64,000 nucleotides of DNA. It comes from Pirellula sp. SH-Sr6A. GTDB lineage: Bacteria > Planctomycetota > Planctomycetia > Pirellulales > Pirellulaceae. Of the stretch, positions 28,728 through 35,851 are shown piece by piece. The position numbers and the translations under genes were made by a program. The DNA lies in contig NZ_CP011272.1 of the NCBI RefSeq assembly GCF_001610875.1, positions 5,995,988 to 6,059,987 on the forward strand, written 5' to 3'. Within the stretch, counting starts at the first letter, position 1. Every line of letters begins with the position of its first letter. The notes beneath the pieces are model-generated. The model saw nothing but the letters and a program-made list of their open reading frames with translations, was not told the DNA's origin and did not search any database.

Positions 28728-29474
28728 TCATTGCTGAGCAATTGATCCAGCCGATTCGCTACTTACTTGTTCGCTCTGAGTTGGGATTGCGCGGAGTAGT
28801 TCTTGGATCTGCTCAACACGCAGCGTTCCGGTCCAAAACAGATAGACAAAAATCGCCGTGGCTAACACCAACAGCGTTATCCCAACCCACTGGCTGCGCG
28901 CAATCTTGAGCATCACACCCGCCGCAGACGCAATGGCCCCCAGTAGCACCGCGATTGCTAAGTAACTGTTGGTGGGTACGTGGATTGGTAGCAATGAATC
29001 GTCAACAGCGATTTCTACCGCTCGGTTGCTCGTTGACTTTTGTACCGTGTCTGCTGGGACCACCTTTACTCCGACATTGCCGGGTAGTAGCCAGTTCAAT
29101 GAACCGACTTCAAAGCGACTATTGGGAGGAATCTCGCCAATGTGTTCCTTGCTCATCTTCAATGACGCAACAGGAATGCCCTGCCGAATCGAAACAGACT
29201 CCACTTCACCAACTTGAATCTGCTCGAGCATTACGGGCGAGCCGGGATTTAACGAACCAACATCGGACCCGCTAACTGTGATACTGGTGGTACCAAATTT
29301 GTGACTACCGGATGGCCAGAAAACCACACCGGCAGTTGCCATCAAAAGGATTCCGACCGTCACCGCTACAGGAACAAACCACTGACCAAAGTCACTAGAC
29401 TCTTGGCCAGCCTCGCCATCGTCAGGCGTTGCACCAAGTACATCGTCCGAGAACAAATCATTGCCGTTTGTCAT
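28728..29474 (-). CDS. MCE/MlaD-like membrane protein
   Basis: A protein of 248 residues from ATG 29474 (GGAGG eight bases upstream). A polar N-terminus is followed by a transmembrane helix (FVPVAVTVGILLMATAGVVF), a region like an MCE/MlaD domain (GSPVMLEQIQVGEVESVSI) and two C-terminal hydrophobic helices (LAIAVLLGAIASAAGVML; WVGITLLVLATAIFVYLFW). MCE domains form lipid-conducting rings in transport systems; here there is no Mla permease or ATPase nearby, so the role may differ. First gene of the minus-strand cluster with the VWA and tubulin-like genes. Confidence 0.6.
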   Translation of the reverse strand: MTNGNDLFSDDVLGATPDDGEAGQESSDFGQWFVPVAVTVGILLMATAGVVFWPSGSHKFGTTSITVSGSDVGSLNPGSPVMLEQIQVGEVESVSIRQGIPVASLKMSKEHIGEIPPNSRFEVGSLNWLLPGNVGVKVVPADTVQKSTSNRAVEIAVDDSLLPIHVPTNSYLAIAVLLGAIASAAGVMLKIARSQWVGITLLVLATAIFVYLFWTGTLRVEQIQELLRAIPTQSEQVSSESAGSIAQQ

Positions 29475-30007
29475 GGCAAAACCTCCAAACTCTTTGAGAG
29501 ACGCGATTTGAAGGACCCGAGAGATCAACGATCTTCGGTGCTTACGAAAGCGAGTTGCGCGGAGGTGAACAGATACCTCCTGACTTCCTTCAATTTGGTG
29601 CCACAATCGCGGGTTTCCATTTAGCGGTTCCCATTGCGAATAACTGCGGCAGCATCACTGCGTCGTGAGTTTGGACAACCGAGCTCCAAGATGATCCGGC
29701 GTCATGAATGGCCTAGAGCAAGCATCGTGCCAAACAAAAGGGGCCGAGGTTATTTTCCAGGCTGAGAAATTTGTCGGACGTGGCGCAATGCAGCGGACAA
29801 GAGAGCAAGTTGCCGACACCGATACTTTAAGTAACACGCCTGATACCGGACGTATCACGTAGAGATTTCTCAGGAGACCTTTTCAAGACATAGCTCGTAG
29901 AGGTATCAAACCTCCCGCCAGGGCACGAAGTTTGCTAAGATAGTCTTTCCTGTAATTTCCAAGCGGATTCGTCGCATTTACACTGTTGTCATAGTTGAAC
30001 TGAACGT
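29475..30007. promoter_or_regulatory. Divergent intergenic region
   Basis: About 530 bases between the minus-strand MCE/VWA/tubulin cluster and the plus-strand transporter operon, so promoters for both should lie here. I see no gene and no clearly conserved box that I could name. Confidence 0.4.
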
Positions 30008-30877
30008 ATGCAGATTCTTGTTAATGGGATTATTTCGGGAACTGCGATAGCCATTTTGGCGTTGGCTTTTCAGTGCATCTACCTCCCAACCCGCGTGTTC
30101 TTCATCGGCATGGCAGGCGTTTACGCGATGACGCCGTTTGTCGCTTGGTCCGTGCTGAAAGCAGGTGGTGGATGGTGGCTTGCAATCCCGGCGGCAACGC
30201 TCACTGCGGTCATGCTGTGCCTGCTTTGTGAGTGGTTGATCCATTTGCCGATGGAAAAGAAGAAAGCCTCTAGTGCCGCACATTTGATCGCCTCGCTTGG
30301 TGCCTCCATTGTACTGGTGCAAATCACGGCGATGATTTGGGGAAATGATACCAAGTCATTGCGAATCGGGGTGGACTCCGTCGTCCACTTTGGCAACGTG
30401 ATCGTCACTGGTGCCCAATGGGGCACCCTCGGTGCCGGTGCCGCACTGATCGCTGCCTTCTGGGCTTTGCTGATGAAGTCCGACCTAGGGCTACGACTAA
30501 GGGCGCTAGCCGACAACCCGATTCAGTTCGCCCTATTTGGGTACAACATTCATCTATATCGTACTTTTTCCTTCGTTGTCGGCGGGCTTCTCGCAGCTGC
30601 AGTCTCACTGGTCACCGCATACGATGTCGGCTTTGATCCACATACCGGCCTGCATGCCGTTTTGCTGGCGGTCGTCGCCGTTATCATCGGTGGTCGCGGT
30701 TCGTTCGTCGGGCCTGTCCTGGGTGGGCTATTGCTCGGTCTAGTTCGCGCACAAGTTGTTTGGCACTGGTCAGCTCGGTGGCAAGAAGCAGTAACGTTCG
30801 CATTGCTGGCTGCCGTGCTATTGCTGCTGCCCCACGGACTGTTGGGACGAAAGGCCCGCTTGGAGGCAAATGAATGA
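30008..30877 (+). CDS. Branched-chain amino-acid-type ABC permease (LivH-like)
   Basis: A protein of 289 residues, almost entirely hydrophobic (about eight membrane helices). It starts MQILVNGIISGTAIAILALA and contains LRLRALADNPIQFALFGYN, the cytoplasmic coupling region of LivH permeases, and the GGRGSFVGPVLGGLLLGL segment near the end. First gene of a long plus-strand operon; its stop overlaps the next start (ATGA). In this family LivH/LivM form the membrane channel for amino acids, urea or similar small solutes. The substrate here is unknown. Confidence 0.85.
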   Translation: MQILVNGIISGTAIAILALAFQCIYLPTRVFFIGMAGVYAMTPFVAWSVLKAGGGWWLAIPAATLTAVMLCLLCEWLIHLPMEKKKASSAAHLIASLGASIVLVQITAMIWGNDTKSLRIGVDSVVHFGNVIVTGAQWGTLGAGAALIAAFWALLMKSDLGLRLRALADNPIQFALFGYNIHLYRTFSFVVGGLLAAAVSLVTAYDVGFDPHTGLHAVLLAVVAVIIGGRGSFVGPVLGGLLLGLVRAQVVWHWSARWQEAVTFALLAAVLLLLPHGLLGRKARLEANE

Positions 30878-31773
30878 ACTACCTTATCCACCTGCTGATC
30901 TACTTCGATATCTATCTGATCGTCGCACTCAGCCTGAACCTGATCGTCGGCTACACCGGCATGTTAACTCTCGCCCACGCCGCGTTCTACGCAATCGGTG
31001 GTTACGCTTACGCCCTTTTGTCCATCAATCTTGGCTGGGGATTCATTCCCGCAGCGGCGGTGGGAGCATTCATCGCGGCCGTCCTCAGCCTGATTGTGTC
31101 GCTTCCATCGTGGCGGCTACGCGGCGATTTTTTCGTGTTAGCGACGTTAGCTGTGCAAGCGCTCGTCTACGGCACGCTTTACAACTGGACCAGCAGCGAC
31201 GCACCACTCGGATCACTAAGAAACTTGACCAATGGACCGTTTGGCATCACGGGCATTCCACGGCCATCGCTGCTTGGCTGGCAAATCTCTAATCAAATCA
31301 GCTACGGAATCTTCGCCACTATGGTCGCCGGTTTTGTGGCGTTGATCGTTTGGCGATTGACCGCTTCTCCGTGGGGCCGGTTGTTGAAAGCCGTCCGAGA
31401 TGACGAGCTAGCCGCCCAAGGCCTAGGCAAAAATACTCGGCTTGTGAAGCTGCAAGTCGTCGCCATCGCCAGCGGGTTGGTTGCCATTGCCGGAGCCCTG
31501 TACGCCGGCCACGTCCGCTACCTGGACCCGTCATCTGCGAGCTTGGACGAATCCATCTTAATGCTCAGCATGGTAATCGTCGGTGGACTTGGCAATTTTC
31601 GAGGACCGTTTGTCGGGGCCGCCTTGTTGATACTCTTGCCGGAAGCCCTACGCTTCATCGCGTTGCCTGATGCCATCGCCGCCAACATGCGATTGCTTAT
31701 TTACGGCGTTTTGCTGGTCGTAATGATGCAGTTCCGCCCTCAAGGCATCGCGGGCGACTACCGAATGGAATAA
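30874..31773 (+). CDS. Branched-chain amino-acid-type ABC permease (LivM-like)
   Basis: A protein of 299 residues with about nine to ten membrane helices. The segments LSLNLIVGYTGMLTLAHAAF, GRLLKAVRDDELAAQGLGKN and MVIVGGLGNFRGPFVGAAL are the classical LivM motifs. It overlaps the LivH-like gene by four bases. With the fused ATPase and the binding protein downstream it completes a HAAT-type importer. The following 246 bases up to the ATPase gene contain no gene. Confidence 0.85.
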   Translation: MNYLIHLLIYFDIYLIVALSLNLIVGYTGMLTLAHAAFYAIGGYAYALLSINLGWGFIPAAAVGAFIAAVLSLIVSLPSWRLRGDFFVLATLAVQALVYGTLYNWTSSDAPLGSLRNLTNGPFGITGIPRPSLLGWQISNQISYGIFATMVAGFVALIVWRLTASPWGRLLKAVRDDELAAQGLGKNTRLVKLQVVAIASGLVAIAGALYAGHVRYLDPSSASLDESILMLSMVIVGGLGNFRGPFVGAALLILLPEALRFIALPDAIAANMRLLIYGVLLVVMMQFRPQGIAGDYRME

Positions 31774-32019
31774 TCGAGACCTGACACTTCCAGTACCATT
31801 TTTGATACCTGAGGTTGCGGAAACGAAGAAGGTGCAACTCGACCGATTCTTGAAGCCGTAATCGCCATGCTTCGTTTCCCCAGCAAAAGCTGAACACTTG
31901 CAAGTAAAGCTACCGATTTCGCCGGAGGTCGCTCGATTGGCGCACAAAATGCTTCTTCTGAAATAGGCTTTCAACTTGTCATTCCCTCCCGGTATATCCA
32001 CCAGAGCCAAAAGTTAATC

Positions 32020-33729
32020 TTGAGCGCCACCGTTTCAAATCTCGCACCCTCACAATCAGCTGTCGTTCTGCGCGCCTCGGGGTTGCGAAAATCGTTTGGT
32101 GGTCAGACTGTGCTCGATGGTGTTGACGTCGAACTGCGACGTGGCGAAGTCGTTCTGCTCGAAGGCGAAAACGGTTCCGGCAAGACCACACTGTTAAACA
32201 TTCTCACTGGCAACCTCGAAGCCGACTCGGGAACCATCCGCTATTCCGCCAACTCCCACGCCACGGATTTTCACTTTCCCCGTTCATGGCTTCAAAACTT
32301 CAACCTCTTCAACCGCTTCTCGCCTGACACCATTGCCCGACAAGGCTTCGGACGCACATGGCAAGACGTCCGCTTGTTCGATTCTCTCTCGCTGCGCGAC
32401 AACATTGCCGTCGGACAACAGGACCAACGCGGCGAAAACCCACTTTTCGCTTTGTTTGGATTTGGCAATAGATTCATGGCCGGCAATTCGCTGGTCGCCG
32501 GTGACATCATTGAGGATGAACCAAAAAAACGAAAGCTAGCGCCCAGTTGCTCACGGGATAGTGCCAATCCGAGAACCACGGAGCCCTCGGGGAATTCGGA
32601 TCACTCGAAATCAACTTACGCACCGAACGGATCTCGTCCTGGAATTACCAGCTCGCCCGACAAAATGCTTGCCCAACTTGGCTTGGAAGGTCGTGAGCAT
32701 TCATCGGGCGACATGATTTCACTTGGCCAATCCAAGCGAGTGGCCATCGCCCGCGCCATTGCCGCTGGAGCCAAGGTATTATTTCTTGACGAGCCACTGG
32801 CCGGACTTGATCGCAATGGCATCGACGAAGTCCTCGGCATGCTGTCGAAGCTGGTCGCCGAACACGAACTTACCATAGTCATCATTGAACACGTCTTCAA
32901 TCAAACCCATCTCCATGATCTAGTTACCACCCGCTGGCAGCTAGCCAATGGAAAGATCGCCATTAGCGAACCAAAACAGTCCAGCCAAATAACCCGCGAT
33001 TCAAAAACTGCAGAGCAATCCAATTGGTTCCAGCTCCTCTCCAATGTTGCCGAAGAAATAATTACTGAACGGCTCCCGCGGGGTGCTAAGCTAACCCGCT
33101 TCCGCATCGACAAACGTTACGTCCCGAAGCCAGCCCTTGAGATCAAAAAACTCGTCATACGCCGTGGCAAACGCACCGTTATCGGTCTCGACGAAGTAGG
33201 CCGAGAAACCGGCTTCAATCTACGTATCAACGACGGTGAAATCGCAATTCTCGAAGCCCCCAACGGCTGGGGGAAAAGCAGTCTAGTCCAAGTAGTTCTA
33301 GGTCTTACTCAAGCCGATTCCGGTTGCGTCAATCAACGACGAATGCCAGTTAGTTTTCAGCCAAGATTCCTTAAGCAACTACATCGAATAGATTGCAATA
33401 CGTTTGGCGTTCTTTCCGACCCAAGCTTATTCTCTACTTTCAGAGTAAATGAAAACTACCGTGTAGCGAATTTAATTCCACGTGGCTCGCTTGCTTCGAA
33501 TAAGCGAGTTTGTGATTTAAGCGGTGGGCAACGTAAGATGCTCGCTCTTGATATAGCTATACATTTTGAACCAACACCGCATGTATTAATACTTGACGAA
33601 CCGTTTAATGCACTCGACGAATCAACTTCGATTGAAATAATGCATAGAATTTTACAATTCACTAACTCAATGGCGACATTCATCATGGTGCCAACCTCAT
33701 ATATCGGCATGGAAGAAAATGACAGTTAA
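32020..33729 (+). CDS. Fused LivG-LivF-type ABC ATPase
   Basis: A protein of 569 residues with two ABC domains in one chain. Domain 1: Walker A GENGSGKTT (about 48), the LivG-typical GFGRTWQDVRLFDSLS, signature SLGQSKRVAIARA (about 234), Walker B VLFLDEP and switch His in IIEHVF. A low-complexity insert at about 165-205 splits domain 1. Domain 2 (LivF-like): Walker A APNGWGKSS (about 413), signature LSGGQRKMLALD (about 500), Walker B VLILDEP; the switch histidine is not evident (MVPTSYIG), so this half may be degenerate. TTG 32020 is the only usable start found. LivG and LivF are normally separate proteins. Base composition becomes AT-richer within domain 2. Confidence 0.82.
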   Translation: MSATVSNLAPSQSAVVLRASGLRKSFGGQTVLDGVDVELRRGEVVLLEGENGSGKTTLLNILTGNLEADSGTIRYSANSHATDFHFPRSWLQNFNLFNRFSPDTIARQGFGRTWQDVRLFDSLSLRDNIAVGQQDQRGENPLFALFGFGNRFMAGNSLVAGDIIEDEPKKRKLAPSCSRDSANPRTTEPSGNSDHSKSTYAPNGSRPGITSSPDKMLAQLGLEGREHSSGDMISLGQSKRVAIARAIAAGAKVLFLDEPLAGLDRNGIDEVLGMLSKLVAEHELTIVIIEHVFNQTHLHDLVTTRWQLANGKIAISEPKQSSQITRDSKTAEQSNWFQLLSNVAEEIITERLPRGAKLTRFRIDKRYVPKPALEIKKLVIRRGKRTVIGLDEVGRETGFNLRINDGEIAILEAPNGWGKSSLVQVVLGLTQADSGCVNQRRMPVSFQPRFLKQLHRIDCNTFGVLSDPSLFSTFRVNENYRVANLIPRGSLASNKRVCDLSGGQRKMLALDIAIHFEPTPHVLILDEPFNALDESTSIEIMHRILQFTNSMATFIMVPTSYIGMEENDS

Positions 33730-34732
33730 AAGCTCGATAGTACGTCTTCGTCGCCTTCGTTCCAGCGGAGCAACACGGACTCTACTCGCGAAAGCTAAGC
33801 CTCAATCCACGAACATGGTTTGGCCGGTAGTTGTCGTTGAGGGAAGTAACGTGAAGCAAGAGGTGCCTAGTATGCCAGGACAGCACTTGCTTTCACCAGA
33901 CCGACTTGTTGAAGAGATTAGGAGCCTTGCTGTCCCGATTGGAGGGATTCTGCTATTCGGAAAAATTGATAATAAGCGAAAAACGGAAGACGCACGATAT
34001 TCGTGGGACTCGTCTGGATTACTACAAAAATCTATTGCGATCGTCAAGAAAACATTTCCAGATCTGATGGTAATGTCAGATGTTGGCCTCAGTGGCTATA
34101 CATCGCACGGAAACAGTGGAATTCTTAACGCGAAGTCAAAACAGATTGATAACGATGAAACGCTCAGTGCGCTTTCACGAATTGCACTTTCTCATGCAGA
34201 TGCGGGGGCTGATTGTGTTGCACCAAGTTGCATGATGGATGGGCAGGTCGACCAAATCCGAAGAACTTTAGAAGAAAATAGGTTTGTAGAGACGCTCGTC
34301 ATGGGCTACTCGGCAAAATTCTCTTCTAACTTGTACGACACCTTTCCTGTTTGGATGTCTGGTGCTAGCGAAGAGACTGCAGGCTCATTTCGCAACTCTT
34401 GCCCACTAATGGAATCTTATTGCCTTCCGTATGACTCAAAAGAACTCGCTTGTCGCGAAGCGCTCCAAGACGAATTGGAGGGTGCAGATATTCTGATGGT
34501 CAAACCGGCAATACACTATCTCGATATAATCAGCGAGATACGTCAAAGGACGCAATTGCCTCTTGCCGCGTACAACGTTAGTGGAGAGTACTCCATGATT
34601 CATGCAACAGCGGAACGAGGGTGGGGGGATTTGTATAGGCTCGCTAGGGAATCGCTTGTTGCCATCAACCGAGCTGGTGCTGATATCACCATTACATACT
34701 GGGCAAATCAGTTTTCACACATTTTTCCTTGA
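33719..34732 (+). CDS. Divergent porphobilinogen synthase (HemB/ALAD)-like enzyme
   Basis: A protein of 337 residues with the HemB TIM-barrel pattern: VVVEGSNVKQEVPSMPGQ, DVGLSGYTSHGNSG, MMDGQVDQIR, the first active-site Lys in GYSAKFSSNLYD (about 198) and the Schiff-base Lys in LMVKPAIHYLDI (about 261), then YNVSGEYSMI. Several normally fixed residues differ: SHGH is SHGN, APSDMMDG is APSCMMDG, and the YQMDP segment is changed. Both lysines remain, so imine chemistry is plausible, but heme synthesis is unlikely given the gene context between ABC genes. It overlaps the ATPase gene by 11 bases. It probably makes or senses a small amino-acid-derived molecule (inference). Confidence 0.8.
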   Translation: MTVKSSIVRLRRLRSSGATRTLLAKAKPQSTNMVWPVVVVEGSNVKQEVPSMPGQHLLSPDRLVEEIRSLAVPIGGILLFGKIDNKRKTEDARYSWDSSGLLQKSIAIVKKTFPDLMVMSDVGLSGYTSHGNSGILNAKSKQIDNDETLSALSRIALSHADAGADCVAPSCMMDGQVDQIRRTLEENRFVETLVMGYSAKFSSNLYDTFPVWMSGASEETAGSFRNSCPLMESYCLPYDSKELACREALQDELEGADILMVKPAIHYLDIISEIRQRTQLPLAAYNVSGEYSMIHATAERGWGDLYRLARESLVAINRAGADITITYWANQFSHIFP

Positions 34733-34744
34733 TTGGAGTCAAGC

Positions 34745-35851
34745 ATGCAACGAAAACATATTCTTTGGATAATAACAAGTGCAGTCGTGGTAGTCAGCCT
34801 AATCGTACTTTCACGACAAAACGAACGTGCTCCAAAACAGGAGGATATGAAGACCATAGTAGCCCTACTGCCATTGACGGGACCGGCTGCAAGCACAGGG
34901 GAAGGAATAAAGAAAGGCATCGAGCTAAAGGCGAAGGAAATTAGGGCGACCGGCGGTAAGTTGCAAATTGAGTATCTTGACTCGGCTGCCAATCCTAAAA
35001 CGGCTGTCTCTCTATTCCAAAAGGCTACCGATTTTTCACAAGCTGACGCCACTATAATCGCAATGAGTGGTGTTACTAACGCGATTATGCCACTTCTAGA
35101 CGGTAGCCGCCTCGTTGTAGCAACTTGCGTAGCTGATAGCTCGCTTTCTAAACCGGAAGCTGGACTCTACCGCGTGTTTCTTTCGGCCGACGAAATGAGC
35201 TGGAAAGCCGCTGATACATTACTCAATGAAAAAGCCGCTAACGCGATCGTCGTAACCGTAAATGACGATTATGGTCGATCATGCGAAATTGCATTCCGAG
35301 ATCGATTCGCAAAGGAGCAAGGTCTTAATGTCCAATCTGAGACCTTTGAGGTTACTCAAAAAGACTATCGCGATGTGTGGAAGAAGCTTTTGGCATCGAA
35401 ACCAGATTCAATTTTTGTTGCGGGGTATGGGCCAGGCTACTTCACGGTTCTCAACCAGCTGCTTGAGACTGATTTTCAAGGGATGCTCGTTACGGATTGG
35501 AGTCTAACAGACCCAGGTTACTTAAGTGCTACAAACGGAATGCGAGATGGTGTAAGAGTAGTTGGCGTTAGACCCAGTAGAAAGTTTTTAACGGATTATG
35601 ACGCCATGTACGGAGCTGATGGTTCGTTTGTTCTTTCTGGCTATGCCTACTCAGCAATGGACTTAGTTTGGAAGTCTTTAAACACCCGCGACGAACCGGA
35701 TGCAGTAAAGGCGTTTGCTGATCTTGGTTCGACGTCCACCGCAATGGGCACCCTCGAATTTAATCGCCAAGGCGGGGTGAATGCGAATTATGACATCTTT
35801 CAGATTAAAGATGGAGCACTCGAGCTGAATCCCGAAATGGAACATAAGTAA
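34745..35851 (+). CDS. Periplasmic branched-chain amino-acid-type binding protein (LivK-like)
   Basis: A protein of 368 residues from ATG 34745 (GGAG upstream; TTG 34733 is also in frame). It has an N-terminal membrane/signal segment (ILWIITSAVVVVSLIVL), then the type 1 periplasmic-binding fold: LLPLTGPAASTGEGIKKGIE, AIIVVTVNDDYGRS-like core, GYGPGYFTVLNQL and GYAYSAMDLVWKSL. It lacks an obvious lipobox Cys, so it may be anchored by the helix. It supplies the substrate-binding part of the importer. It ends one base into the start of the next gene. Confidence 0.82.
   Translation: MQRKHILWIITSAVVVVSLIVLSRQNERAPKQEDMKTIVALLPLTGPAASTGEGIKKGIELKAKEIRATGGKLQIEYLDSAANPKTAVSLFQKATDFSQADATIIAMSGVTNAIMPLLDGSRLVVATCVADSSLSKPEAGLYRVFLSADEMSWKAADTLLNEKAANAIVVTVNDDYGRSCEIAFRDRFAKEQGLNVQSETFEVTQKDYRDVWKKLLASKPDSIFVAGYGPGYFTVLNQLLETDFQGMLVTDWSLTDPGYLSATNGMRDGVRVVGVRPSRKFLTDYDAMYGADGSFVLSGYAYSAMDLVWKSLNTRDEPDAVKAFADLGSTSTAMGTLEFNRQGGVNANYDIFQIKDGALELNPEMEHK

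Noticed and set aside
33719-34732. Genuine heme biosynthesis hemB
   Set aside because: Changed active-site neighbours and placement inside an ABC transporter operon argue against it.
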